Part shown: in pieces, positions 27,842-36,367 of the stretch
Layout of the letters: each line of letters begins with the position of its first letter
Numbering within the stretch: the first letter of the stretch is position 1
NCBI GenBank assembly: GCA_020628645.1
Contig: JAHDES010000003.1
Coordinates: forward strand, 208,026 to 272,025
Direction of reading: 5' to 3'
Origin: Saprospiraceae bacterium
GTDB lineage: Bacteria > Bacteroidota > Bacteroidia > Chitinophagales > Saprospiraceae
DNA length: 64,000 nucleotides
The notes under the pieces: generated by a model
Databases searched by the model: none
What the model was told of the DNA's origin: nothing
What the model saw: the letters and a program-made list of their open reading frames with translations, nothing else
Position numbers and translations under genes: made by a program

Positions 27842-28588
27842 ATGTATACTGCCCTATTAATAGATGATGAAAAACACTGTACCGAAATTTTAGCTTTAAA
27901 ACTTCAACAGTTTTGCCCTGAAATTGAAATTCTTGCGATTTGCAATTCGTCCACTGAAGGATTGGAAAAAATTTTACAGTTACAACCTGATGTGGTTTTC
28001 CTAGATATTGAAATGCCAACGATGAATGGCTTTGATATATTGAAACGTATAAAAAACATAAATTTTAAAGTGATTTTCACCACAGCCTATGATGAGTTTG
28101 CATTAAAAGCGATCAAAATCAGTGCTTTAGATTATTTATTAAAACCCATTCAAAACACCGATTTAATAGAGGCAGTTACACGTTTAAAAGATAGTAAAAC
28201 GACTCCCTTACCATCGCAAATGGAATTATTACTCCAACAAATCAATCAACCTGCTCAACACACCAAAAAAATAGCCGTTCCCACTTTTGAAGGGATAGAA
28301 TTAATTTTGGTGGATAAAATCGTCTATTGTCATTCAGAAGGAAATTATACCTATCTCTATTTTGAGGATAGCACCAAACTTATGGTCTCCAAAACACTTA
28401 AATATTTTAGTCAACTTTTTGAAGCGTATCAATTTATTCGTACTCACCATTCTTATCTTGTTAATATGAATAAAATTAAAAAATTTGTGCGTTTAGAAGG
28501 AGGTTATTTAATCATGGAAGAAGGGAGTCAAATTCCAGTTTCCAAACGAAAAAAAGAAGATTTATTAGACCAGCTAAAACAGTTATAA
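27842..28588 (+). CDS. LytTR-family response regulator
   Basis: A 248-residue transcription regulator. The receiver domain (1-120) has the acidic pair D8-D9, phospho-acceptor D55 in 'VVFLDIEMPTMNG', and the Lys in 'ALDYLLKPI'. The LytTR DNA-binding domain (about 140-245) has 'YCHSEGNYTYLYFEDSTKLM' and 'FIRTHHSYLVNMNKIKKF'. It sits 4 bp after the sensor kinase and is almost certainly its partner. The targets are unknown; the surface protein immediately downstream is a candidate. LytS/LytTR pairs in other bacteria often control cell-surface or wall functions. Confidence 0.95.
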   Translation: MYTALLIDDEKHCTEILALKLQQFCPEIEILAICNSSTEGLEKILQLQPDVVFLDIEMPTMNGFDILKRIKNINFKVIFTTAYDEFALKAIKISALDYLLKPIQNTDLIEAVTRLKDSKTTPLPSQMELLLQQINQPAQHTKKIAVPTFEGIELILVDKIVYCHSEGNYTYLYFEDSTKLMVSKTLKYFSQLFEAYQFIRTHHSYLVNMNKIKKFVRLEGGYLIMEEGSQIPVSKRKKEDLLDQLKQL

Positions 28589-28722
28589 ACATCACTTTCC
28601 ACTTATCACCTCAACATTCCCATCTATACATTTAAACGAACCACTTATTCATCGAATCATTTTTTTCATCGATAGGTCTAGATATTTGTAATAGAAATAT
28701 TATTTAATAATTACCTCAAACG

Positions 28723-30495
28723 ATGAAAATGAAAAACAAATTATTCTTCGGGTGTTTATTCACACTCTTATTTTGCTTTAGCAATACGTTAATCGCACAA
28801 ATGCCTCTTTTTGAAGTAGAATCGAATGGTACGGGAATCCTTATTCCTAGAATGACCACTACTGAACGCAATGCTATTTCTTCTCCACAAGAAGGTTTAT
28901 TACTTTTTGATACCAACACCAATACCTTTTGGTACTATGATGGTGGCTCGTGGAAAGAAATCACCAATGGCGGCGGAGGAGGTTCTAGTACCGCATGGGA
29001 CATGTCAGGAAATAGTGGTACAGATGGTAGTATTAACTTCATCGGTACAACAGATAATAATGATTTTACGATTCGTACCAATAATAGAACACGATTACAA
29101 GTGGAAGCAGATGGTGATATAGGGCTTTCGGGAGATGGATCGGATATAGCGATTGAGCCTTTGTTAAGTTTAACTAATGGGCAAGATCTCAAAATATCTG
29201 GTGGTGATGTGGCTGATTTTTCAATTGGGGCAGGTGGTGACCTTTTCCTAAATGGAGGAAATGGAGTAGATGCATCCGATGGAAATATTTTGATGGCAAA
29301 TAGTCCAACTTCCAATGTGGGGATCAATAATACGTCACCATTTTACACACTAGATGTAGGAGGCGATATTGGTTTTCGTAACCTCTATGGGGTGTCCACA
29401 TCTGGAATTAGTATTGAATCTAAAGAAGATATTGAAATAATGATAGATAGTGATAATGATAATCCTTTAGCGGGCTTTGAATTATTTGATTTTAATGGCA
29501 ATAACTTATTTACCTTCTGGGAGCAAGGACGATTAGCACAAAATGCATTTGCAGGTACAGAAATAGGTGGTGTGACTGGATCAAACGAGGTAATCGCTCA
29601 TTTTGAACAACAAACGCCTATGAGCGGACATGTAGCTATTTCCGTAGATGCAAATAATGGGCAAGATGCCATTTTGTATCTAGCCCAAGATAACTTTGCA
29701 TATTGGGATATCAGAAATGATGCCGATGATGATAATAAATTTCAAATCCGTCAGCAAGATGGAACAGGTGCAAATGATGTCCGCTTAACGATAGATAATG
29801 AAAAAGTGGGGATCGGTACTACATCTCCTGATGTTAATCTTGATGTTGCTGGAACTAACAATGTTACACTTCGAGCAACCACAACGACAAATAATGATGC
29901 TGCTATTGAATTAGTTCGTTCATCAAGTACAGAATCTGATTGGAGAATTAAAAACTCGGTGGGTGGTGCATTTCGTTTAACTTACTCTGAAGATCAATTT
30001 GCTACAACTGAAAATATAATTGATGTAATAGAAAATGGTACTACAGATCGCTTAGAACCCTACAATGATATTACTGTACAATTAGGGAGTGCGGCATATC
30101 GTTTTTTGGAAGTTCATGCACAAAATGGTACGATACAAACCTCCGATGCTCGCTTAAAGAAAAATATAAACAGTATTGATTATGGTCTAAACACTCTAAT
30201 GAAAATGCGTCCAGTAAGTTATGATTGGAAAGATGGAAGAAATAATGCGCCACAAATTGGATTTCTTGCTCAAGAAATGGAAAAACTGGTACCAGAAGTA
30301 GTCGTGCATAAAAAAATAGATATTGAGGCAGAACGCGCTCGTGGAAAAGATGTATCGCACTTACAAGAGGATATTTATGGTATGAATTATGCCAACCTCA
30401 TCCCCGTTTTGGTAAAGTCGATCCAAGAACAACAAACGATTATTGAAAAGCTCCAAACTGAATTGAATCAAATCAAGCAACAATTGGAAGACTAA
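28723..30495 (+). CDS. Secreted S74 (tail-fiber/endosialidase chaperone) domain protein
   Basis: A 590-residue exported protein from the ATG at 28723. Signal peptide 1-26 ('CFSNTLIAQ'). The mature start 'GILIPRMTTTERNAISSPQE', 'GLLLFDTNTNTFWYYDGGSW' is typical of Bacteroidota fibre-like surface proteins. A beta-rich stalk (about 90-460) contains 'VGIGTTSPDVNLDV'. The C-terminal intramolecular chaperone (peptidase S74, about 480-560) shows 'TSDARLKKNINSIDYGLNTL' and 'PQIGFLAQEMEKLVPEVV', followed by a trimerisation-like coiled coil (about 563-590). S74 domains fold trimeric fibres and are autocleaved; outside phages they occur in bacterial surface fibres. No T9SS domain is seen. Confidence 0.85.
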   Translation: MKMKNKLFFGCLFTLLFCFSNTLIAQMPLFEVESNGTGILIPRMTTTERNAISSPQEGLLLFDTNTNTFWYYDGGSWKEITNGGGGGSSTAWDMSGNSGTDGSINFIGTTDNNDFTIRTNNRTRLQVEADGDIGLSGDGSDIAIEPLLSLTNGQDLKISGGDVADFSIGAGGDLFLNGGNGVDASDGNILMANSPTSNVGINNTSPFYTLDVGGDIGFRNLYGVSTSGISIESKEDIEIMIDSDNDNPLAGFELFDFNGNNLFTFWEQGRLAQNAFAGTEIGGVTGSNEVIAHFEQQTPMSGHVAISVDANNGQDAILYLAQDNFAYWDIRNDADDDNKFQIRQQDGTGANDVRLTIDNEKVGIGTTSPDVNLDVAGTNNVTLRATTTTNNDAAIELVRSSSTESDWRIKNSVGGAFRLTYSEDQFATTENIIDVIENGTTDRLEPYNDITVQLGSAAYRFLEVHAQNGTIQTSDARLKKNINSIDYGLNTLMKMRPVSYDWKDGRNNAPQIGFLAQEMEKLVPEVVVHKKIDIEAERARGKDVSHLQEDIYGMNYANLIPVLVKSIQEQQTIIEKLQTELNQIKQQLED

Positions 30496-30511
30496 GACTT
30501 TCACTATAAAA

Positions 30512-30550
30512 ATAAAAGGGTAGAACATGCTTTTATCCTTTTGTTTTTTA
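30512..30550 (+). terminator. Terminator of the S74-domain gene
   Basis: ATAAAAG (30512-30518) can pair with CTTTTAT (30530-30536), or AAAAGG with CCTTTT (30537-30542), followed by GTTTTTT. Confidence 0.5.
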
Positions 30551-30653
30551 AGGTTTAGAATTGGAATATGCCGATGAGTTGTCGGCAATATGTTCGGCAA
30601 CTCCTTTTATAGTACACCAACAGCACCTGATAATCCCACCCCCAAAACCAAAA

Positions 30654-30683
30654 CGGGGCCTCATCCTATTGGATAAAGCCCCG
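30654..30683 (-). terminator. Terminator of the YceI gene
   Basis: On the minus strand CGGGGC...TATCC pairs with GGAT...GGCCCCG, followed by TTTTGGTTTTG. It is 47 bp beyond the stop codon of the gene at 30730. Confidence 0.7.
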
Positions 30684-30729
30684 CTCTTTCATTTTTGAAA
30701 GTTTTTTTTACTTTCAAAGTATAAAGTAA

Positions 30730-31395
30730 TTATTTCGATGCTACTAAGTTAATTACTAAAGAAATATCATCATTGATGATTTTGTCTTTTGCAGTACCAA
30801 TCAAGCCAGAAGCATATTGAATCCCCCATTCTGTACGATTAATTTTGAAGGCTGGTGTAACAGCTGTAATAGTATTGCCTACCATAGCTACATTAGCTGG
30901 AAGGGTAACACTTTTTGTTGTATCTTTTAATTTTAAATCTCCTGTGATATTGTGCGTAATACTTGCGTCACCACTTGCTGATTCTACTTTTGTGATCGTA
31001 AAAGACCCCGTTGGATATTTTCCTGTCTCAAAGAAATCCCCTGCTTTAAGATGTCCTTCTAGGTCTTCTTTTCCTTCGCCAGCTTTAAGATCAGTAACTG
31101 CTATAGAATTCATATCTAAAGTGAAATTGCCTGATTCAATATTTCCATCTTTTACAGCTAATGAACCCGTTGCTACTTTCATGGTACCTTGGTGTGTTCC
31201 AGTAGCTTTACTACCTGTCCAAATGATATTACTTTTATCAGTATTCACTACATATTTTGCTGCACTAGCAGATGCAGTTGCTGCTTCACCGCTTGCTTCT
31301 TTTGCTTCTACTTTCTCGCCCGCTGTTTTGCTTCCACAAGCTGTTAATAGAGCAAGTGCAAATATGGGGAGGAATAATCGCATAAAATTTTTCAT
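30730..31395 (-). CDS. YceI-family lipoprotein
   Basis: A 221-residue lipoprotein. Signal peptide 1-19 with lipobox 'LLTACGS' (Cys20), an Ala/Glu/Ser-rich linker (21-46), then a YceI lipocalin-like domain from about 47: 'YVVNTDKSNIIWTGSKATGT', 'HQGTMKVATGSLAV', 'DLEGHLKAGDFFETGKYPTG' and the C-terminal 'TEWGIQYASG'. Family members bind isoprenoid-type lipids in a beta-barrel; the substrate here is not known. It is transcribed alone, with a -7 box upstream and a terminator downstream. Codon use matches its neighbours. Confidence 0.93.
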   Translation of the reverse strand: MKNFMRLFLPIFALALLTACGSKTAGEKVEAKEASGEAATASASAAKYVVNTDKSNIIWTGSKATGTHQGTMKVATGSLAVKDGNIESGNFTLDMNSIAVTDLKAGEGKEDLEGHLKAGDFFETGKYPTGSFTITKVESASGDASITHNITGDLKLKDTTKSVTLPANVAMVGNTITAVTPAFKINRTEWGIQYASGLIGTAKDKIINDDISLVINLVASK

Positions 31396-31437
31396 TAAAA
31401 TCTGTTTTTTATTATGTTAAGAATTTGAAAAGTTGCG

Positions 31438-31445
31438 CAAAAATA
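31438..31445 (-). promoter_or_regulatory. -7 box of the YceI promoter
   Basis: TATTTTTG on the minus strand, about 43 bp before the ATG at 31395. No clear -33 element. Confidence 0.5.
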
Positions 31446-32056
31446 CAAGAATGTAATTTGCTTTTCCATAAAAAATGAAATATAAATTACCTTTTCATGG
31501 TTTTCTATACCGCAATAAAACAACTAGAAAGTCGTTATGTTTGCAGTAGAAGTAGAAATTTTTTATATTTATGTATTAGTCAAAAATTAAATTCCCTTTT
31601 GATTATTTCTCCAATTAGCTTGAAAAACTTCATTATCCCCCCGACCTTTGGTACGGGATTAAAACCGACCTATCGGTTTCCCTTCGGCGGGACAGGCAAT
31701 CAGTTATTCCTTCGCTATTTGAAGAAAACCTGCCCGATCTGAAGATCATTCAGGCGGGTCGGGAATTAATTATTTGACCGTTACTTATAGGAATAAAATG
31801 GATAATATTTATTGTTCAAAAGAAAAAACACATCTAGATATTGCTTCATAACTATACAATTCAAAGAATACCCACAGTAATTTAAGCGAATAAACGTGTT
31901 CCATTTGACAAGAAAAACGTTAAAAGAATACAACTTTAATTGTTATTTAACATTTCAGATGTCAATTTAGCTTGACAGACCAAATTATAAGCATTAGATT
32001 TACTTTCCTTTTCTGGCATAATGTTAGTGGGAAATAAACAAAACACCTTAAAAATC
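31446..32056. other. Gene-free region with a cluster of REP-like palindromes
   Basis: No credible gene lies here. At about 31636-31776 there is a G/C-rich cluster: CCCCGACC..GGTACGGGATT, then ACCGA/TCGGT, then CCTGCCCGA..TCAGGCGGGTCGGG. Related sequences occur at about 13934 and 16118. The rest is AT-rich and must include the promoter of the DUF4783 gene. Confidence 0.55.
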
Positions 32057-32443
32057 ATGAAAAATTCACTTTTCATCCTTTTATTAATCCCTTGTTTGGC
32101 AATGGTCGAACCAAACGATAATGTTCGTACCATCACGAATGCCATCAGCAATGGAGACGTAGAAACCTTGTCATCTTATTTTGATGAAAAAGTAGAAGTG
32201 GCAGTTTTAGATGATGAAGATGTATACAATAAATCAGAGGCAAAAACTATCGTCAAACGCTTTTTCTCGGAGCATCAACCTAAGAATTTCAACCAAGTTC
32301 ATCAAGGAACTTCAAAAGGGCAAGATTCTCACTACATGATTGGAAATTTGAATGCAGGCTCGGCTACCTTCCGTGTATATTTATACATGAAAATCACGGG
32401 GAGCGATTATGTCATTCAAGAATTACGATTTGACGAAGAATAA
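32057..32443 (+). CDS. DUF4783-family small secreted protein
   Basis: A 128-residue protein started at the ATG at 32057 (an earlier ATG at 32021 would put 12 extra residues before the signal peptide). Signal peptide about 1-16 ('LFILLLIPCLAM'). The mature NTF2-like fold shows 'ITNAISNGDVETLSSYFDEK', 'VYNKSEAKTIVKRFF' and 'FRVYLYMKITGSDYVIQELR', typical of the Bacteroidota DUF4783 family, whose function is unknown. It stands alone and ends 30 bp before a strong terminator shared with the convergent gene. Confidence 0.82.
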   Translation: MKNSLFILLLIPCLAMVEPNDNVRTITNAISNGDVETLSSYFDEKVEVAVLDDEDVYNKSEAKTIVKRFFSEHQPKNFNQVHQGTSKGQDSHYMIGNLNAGSATFRVYLYMKITGSDYVIQELRFDEE

Positions 32444-32472
32444 TTAAGAAATTAAAACCATATAGAAGACAT

Positions 32473-32507
32473 GGGCGCATTTCAACTAGGAAGTGCGCCC
32501 TTTTTTT
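32473..32507. terminator. Terminator between convergent genes
   Basis: GGGCGCA (32473-32479) pairs with TGCGCCC (32494-32500), then a T7 run. The right half overlaps the last codons of the minus-strand TIGR02757 gene. Confidence 0.85.
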
Positions 32508-33270
32508 GTAAAACGCCCATTCCAAATAAAGCAAAATCATATTTGACAGGATCCTGAGGATCAAATGTTCTAAGCATAGTGGTTAATTCTTGTACGGTTT
32601 GCCAATCCGTTTGCTTTCGCTCAATTAATCCAAAATGTCGTGCCACTCTATCCACATGTACATCTAGGGGAATCAATAATTGTGAAGGTTGAATATTTTT
32701 CCACAAGCCGAAATCTACTCCTTTATCATCTTTCCGGACCATCCATCGTAAAAACATATTGAGTCGTTTGCAAGTTGATTTTCGGGTAGGCGTAGCGATA
32801 TGTTTGCGTGTACGTTGAGGTGCGTGTGGCAAGGAAAAAAAGTATTCATGAAAGCCAATTAATGCGTTTTCTATAGTTAGGTCTTCATTTGATAAATATT
32901 GGCTAAATGCATTTTCAAGGCTTTCTTTTTTTTGATAGTGTTGTTGTAAAAATTCCAAGAAATAAAGCGTATCTGTTGCTTGAAAAGTCCGATGTTTAAA
33001 CCCTAATAATTTTTCTCGATCCTTTTCCTCATGATTAATAATAAAATCATGGGGGGCATGATCCATTAATTGCACCAATTCATTTGCTTTATTAATAATG
33101 GTTTTTCGCTGTCCCCATGCAAGCATCGCCACCCAAAACCCCATAATCTCAATATCTTGTAATTTGGTAAACTGATGAGGGATACTAATCGGATCATCTT
33201 TTATAAAACTGTGTTGATTATACTGTTCTACTTGTTCTTCCAAGAAATTTTTGAGTTTGTCAAGTGTCAT
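32482..33270 (-). CDS. TIGR02757 family protein (DUF2400)
   Basis: A 262-residue protein started at the ATG at 33270; a TTG nine codons upstream is less likely. Features of the family: 'DPISIPHQFTKLQDIEIMGF', 'WVAMLAWGQRKTIINKANEL', 'CKRLNMFLRWMVRKDDKGVD', 'LIPLDVHVDRVARHFGL' and 'DPQDPVKYDFALFGMGV'. It looks related to HhH-GPD DNA glycosylases by overall helical pattern and the 'PLDVHVDRVAR' stretch, but no activity has been established for the family to my knowledge. Convergent with the DUF4783 gene. Confidence 0.88.
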   Translation of the reverse strand: MTLDKLKNFLEEQVEQYNQHSFIKDDPISIPHQFTKLQDIEIMGFWVAMLAWGQRKTIINKANELVQLMDHAPHDFIINHEEKDREKLLGFKHRTFQATDTLYFLEFLQQHYQKKESLENAFSQYLSNEDLTIENALIGFHEYFFSLPHAPQRTRKHIATPTRKSTCKRLNMFLRWMVRKDDKGVDFGLWKNIQPSQLLIPLDVHVDRVARHFGLIERKQTDWQTVQELTTMLRTFDPQDPVKYDFALFGMGVLQKKGALPS

Positions 33271-33412
33271 TTTAGATAGAATTAATTGGTTTGACAATTA
33301 GTAGGCAAAATAGAAGCAGTTATTTGGCTACAGTCAAAGTGAATTAATCGTTAAGTTTACAATCAAATTTATCGCAAGTATAAAAAATATCTTTATCTTC
33401 GCCCTTACAATT

Positions 33413-33490
33413 ATGACAGCAACACTTACATATACACTCATTTTAGCTTTAGTTTATGTTGGGAGAAAAGCTTACATTCTAGCCAATTAA
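33413..33490 (+). CDS. Possible 25-residue hydrophobic peptide
   Basis: ATG to TAA reading frame encoding a mostly hydrophobic helix ('LTYTLILALVYVGRKAYIL'). It is placed after an AT-rich stretch that contains TATCTTTA and TATCTTCG, both close to a -7 box. It may be a small membrane peptide or an upstream leader peptide for the DUF4834-like gene 120 bp further on. No family recognised. Confidence 0.3.
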   Translation: MTATLTYTLILALVYVGRKAYILAN

Positions 33491-33613
33491 AGTTTGGTCT
33501 CGATCTTTTCCCAACTACACACACTAACAAATCTCCGCAACCTTCACTTCTTTTCTTTCGGAAAGTCTTATCTTGCTTAATATATCTAGTAGTTTCAATA
33601 TTATATTTAATTT

Positions 33614-33769
33614 ATGTTTAAGTTTTTAATGATAATAGGTTTAGTTTATCTATTATATCGAATGACTATTGGCCCTTCTCTTTCGGCTGGAAACAAACCT
33701 AAAATAAATCGTTCTTCTAATCAACATACAGATGAAGACGATTTTGTAGAATATGAAGAAATAGAATAA
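33614..33769 (+). CDS. Small membrane protein, DUF4834-like
   Basis: 51 residues: a single membrane helix (about 3-20, 'KFLMIIGLVYLLYRM') and an acidic cytosolic tail ('DEDDFVEYEEIE'). This layout resembles the Bacteroidota DUF4834 family. Its TAA stop is directly followed by the ATG of the pseudouridine synthase gene (TAAATG), so the two are translationally linked. No function is known. Confidence 0.6.
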   Translation: MFKFLMIIGLVYLLYRMTIGPSLSAGNKPKINRSSNQHTDEDDFVEYEEIE

Positions 33770-34459
33770 ATGAATACCCAATCAAATAAAATCGGGGATT
33801 GGATTATCCAAAAGAACAATCAATATATTGTTTTTAATAAACCTGCTGGTATTCCAGTACAGGAAGATAAAACAGGGGATAAATCACTACTCCAACTCGC
33901 AGAAATTTATACCAAAAATAAATTACATATCATTCATCGGATTGATCGTCCAGCCAGCGGAATTATGATTTTTGCTAAACAAAAAACGGCACTAGTCTCC
34001 CTCAACCAACAATTTCAAGATAGAAGCATACAAAAAACTTATTTCGCTGTGGTAAAAAATCGTCCTCAGCAAGATCAAGCGGAATTAATCCATTATTTGA
34101 AAAAAAATGCTTCTAAGAATACTTCTAAAGCTCTAAATAAACCTGTAGACGGTGCAAAGCAAGCCCTATTATCCTATCAACTTATTGACAGCATAGATAA
34201 TTATCATTTACTGAAAATTGATCTCAAAACAGGTCGGCATCATCAAATTCGAGCACAATTAGCAGCCATAGGGTGTCCCATAAAAGGAGACGTAAAGTAT
34301 GGTTTTCGGCGAGGAAATAAAGATCGGTCGATCCATTTGCATGCATGGAAACTTGAATTTCAACATCCTATTACTAAAGAGAAAATTTCGTTAACTGCTC
34401 CACCTCCTTTGAATGACAGTGTCTGGGGAGCATTTGATTATTTTCTCCGCGTGCCTTAA
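33770..34459 (+). CDS. RluA-family pseudouridine synthase
   Basis: A 229-residue RNA-modifying enzyme that isomerises uridine in rRNA or tRNA. The catalytic motif 'IIHRIDRPASGIMIFAK' gives the nucleophile D59, preceded by 'NKPAGIPVQ' and followed by 'LLKIDLKTGRHHQIRAQL' and 'GDVKYGF'. There is no S4 domain, so it is a short RluA-type member; the target base cannot be told. It directly abuts the DUF4834-like gene. Its last codons and stop lie in a 21-bp sequence that is repeated at another gene end (59427-59447). Confidence 0.93.
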   Translation: MNTQSNKIGDWIIQKNNQYIVFNKPAGIPVQEDKTGDKSLLQLAEIYTKNKLHIIHRIDRPASGIMIFAKQKTALVSLNQQFQDRSIQKTYFAVVKNRPQQDQAELIHYLKKNASKNTSKALNKPVDGAKQALLSYQLIDSIDNYHLLKIDLKTGRHHQIRAQLAAIGCPIKGDVKYGFRRGNKDRSIHLHAWKLEFQHPITKEKISLTAPPPLNDSVWGAFDYFLRVP

Positions 34460-34475
34460 CCATTCTCAAAAGAAA

Positions 34476-34509
34476 AAGGTCAAGAAACGAATTTAAATTT
34501 CTTGACCTT
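34476..34509. terminator. Bidirectional terminator between RluA-type gene and serC
   Basis: AAGGTCAAGAAA (34476-34487) pairs perfectly with TTTCTTGACCTT (34498-34509), a 12-bp stem with a 10-nt loop. Confidence 0.85.
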
Positions 34510-34530
34510 CTGAATTTTATAAAAAAGATT

Positions 34531-35625
34531 TTATCCTTTCAATTTTTCAAAATCTTTCATCACATTTACTAAAACTTGAATGCTTTCTACAGGCATTGCA
34601 TTATAGATAGAAGCTCGGAAACCTCCCACAGAACGATGACCTTTCACGCCCACACACCCCGCATCTGTACAAGCAGCCATAAAGGCATCATTCAATTCAT
34701 CATTATTCAATACAAAGGTTGCATTCATCAAAGAGCGATCTTCTTTAGCAGCTACTCCAACAAAAAGTGGATTTCTGTCAATTTCATTGTACAATAGCGC
34801 TGCTTTACTTTCATTATGCTTTGCCATAGCGGTTAAACCTCCCATTTCCTTAATCCATCGCATCGTCAACATACAAACGTAAATTGGATAAACAGGAGGT
34901 GTATTGAAGGCTGAGTTTTTAGCAATGTGTGTATTATAATCCAGCATAGTTGGAATCGTATGTTTCACTCGACCCAAAATATCTTTTCTTACAATAACTA
35001 AAGTTGTTCCCGCAGGGCCTAAATTTTTCTGTGCACCTGCATAGATAATTCCATAACGTTTTACATCTACTGGTCGACTAAAAATATCAGAAGACATATC
35101 ACAAACAAAAGGAACTTTTGTATCAGGTAAGTTATGTACTTGTGTGCCAAAAATTGTATTGTTGCTTGTTAAATGAAGATATTTTGCATCTTCAGGAATA
35201 GCATATCCTTTAGGGATGTAATTAAAGTTTTTATCTTTTGATGAAGCAACTTCAACGATATTACCAAATAATTTGGCTTCCTTAATAGCTTTGGTAGACC
35301 ATGTTCCTGTATTGAGGTAGCAAGCAGTTTCATCTTCATTTAACAGGTTCATAGCGGTATAATAAAATTGGCTACTAGCACCTCCTGTTAAAAATAAAAC
35401 GGCATAATCATCATCTAAATGAAGTAAGTCACGTACAGATTGAACAGCCTCATCCATTACAGCAACAAACTCCTTGGAACGATGCGATATTTCTAAAATG
35501 GATAATCCCATGCCATTGAAATCCAAAGCCGCTTGAGCCGCTTCTTGAATGACACTAGCAGGTAAAATCGCTGGGCCTGCACTAAAATTGTGTTTTTTCT
35601 TTTTACTAACTAATACAGTATCCAT
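34531..35625 (-). CDS. serC: Phosphoserine aminotransferase
   Basis: A 364-residue PLP enzyme converting 3-phosphohydroxypyruvate to 3-phosphoserine in serine synthesis (and a related step in pyridoxal phosphate synthesis). The N-terminal 'HNFSAGPAILPASVIQEAA', 'LEISHRSKEF', 'GGASSQFYYTAMNLL' and the PLP Lys K200 in 'YAGAQKNLGPAG' identify it; the C-terminus has 'GHRSVGGFRASIYNAMP'. Length is normal for the short SerC subgroup. A -7 box lies 38 bp upstream of the ATG. No serA or serB neighbour is visible. Confidence 0.97.
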   Translation of the reverse strand: MDTVLVSKKKKHNFSAGPAILPASVIQEAAQAALDFNGMGLSILEISHRSKEFVAVMDEAVQSVRDLLHLDDDYAVLFLTGGASSQFYYTAMNLLNEDETACYLNTGTWSTKAIKEAKLFGNIVEVASSKDKNFNYIPKGYAIPEDAKYLHLTSNNTIFGTQVHNLPDTKVPFVCDMSSDIFSRPVDVKRYGIIYAGAQKNLGPAGTTLVIVRKDILGRVKHTIPTMLDYNTHIAKNSAFNTPPVYPIYVCMLTMRWIKEMGGLTAMAKHNESKAALLYNEIDRNPLFVGVAAKEDRSLMNATFVLNNDELNDAFMAACTDAGCVGVKGHRSVGGFRASIYNAMPVESIQVLVNVMKDFEKLKG

Positions 35626-35662
35626 GTAAATGGTGATTTTTATAGTGGTTTAAATGAAGATG

Positions 35663-35670
35663 CAAAAATA
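35663..35670 (-). promoter_or_regulatory. -7 box of the serC promoter
   Basis: TATTTTTG on the minus strand, 38 bp before the serC ATG, matching TAnnTTTG. Confidence 0.5.
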
Positions 35671-35723
35671 CGCTGATTTACTATTAGAAACCAGTATTTA
35701 GAGGGTTATGTTTCAGTAATTTT

Positions 35724-36296
35724 TTATTTCGTCACCCACTTTCCTTCTTCTATAGCAACATAAGATTCCATTGATTCTAATAATTCTTCAGGATTGGAAC
35801 TAATTTGCACCATTGCTCGATTTTTAGCAGAAAGAAAACCTTCGACCACCATTTTATCTAAATGTTGCACCAAATAATCGTAATAACCATTAATATTCAA
35901 TATTCCAATGGGATAAGCGTGTAAATGCAATTGCCCCCAAGTGAGCATTTCAAAAAGTTCATCCAACGTACCAAAGCCCCCTGGCAATGCGATCACTCCA
36001 TCTGATCGATCTGCCATGATTTGCTTACGTTGGTGCATCGTATCAACTACAATTAATTCCGTCAAACCTTGATGCGCGACTTCCCAATCCTTTAAAAACT
36101 GAGGAATCACACCAACCACTTTTGCGTGTTGCTCTAGCATTTCATCTGCTAATACTCCCATCAAACCCACATTTCCTGCGCCATAGATAAGATTGATCTT
36201 TCGTTGCGCTAAAAGCTTTCCCAACTTTTGAGTTGCAGTTGTATAAATAGGGTTTATACCTTTACTAGACCCGCAATAAACAGCTATATTTTTCAT
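35724..36296 (-). CDS. LOG-family protein (TIGR00730), nucleoside-5'-monophosphate phosphoribohydrolase-like
   Basis: A 190-residue Rossmann-fold enzyme. The family signature 'PGGFGTLDELFE' (105-116) and R90-K91 in 'HQRKQIM' are intact, along with 'YCGSSKGINP' and 'YGAGNVGLMGVLADEM'. Family members (LOG, YgdH/PpnN relatives) cleave the N-glycosidic bond of (modified) nucleoside monophosphates; some make cytokinins. The actual substrate here is unknown. Single gene, divergent from the glycosyltransferase, starting at the ATG at 36296. Confidence 0.93.
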   Translation of the reverse strand: MKNIAVYCGSSKGINPIYTTATQKLGKLLAQRKINLIYGAGNVGLMGVLADEMLEQHAKVVGVIPQFLKDWEVAHQGLTELIVVDTMHQRKQIMADRSDGVIALPGGFGTLDELFEMLTWGQLHLHAYPIGILNINGYYDYLVQHLDKMVVEGFLSAKNRAMVQISSNPEELLESMESYVAIEEGKWVTK

Positions 36297-36367
36297 GTAT
36301 AGAACTTTTTATTTCAAAACATGAATATCGCTATATCATTTGTAATAAGAAAGACAAGGAAGATTGA

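Noticed and set aside
30845..31420. Plus-strand frame of 191 codons opposite the YceI gene
   Set aside because: The opposite strand is an unambiguous YceI lipoprotein, so this frame is a shadow.
31497..31742. Plus-strand frame of 81 codons upstream of the DUF4783 gene
   Set aside because: It runs into the REP-like palindromic cluster and has no ribosome binding site, signal or conserved pattern.
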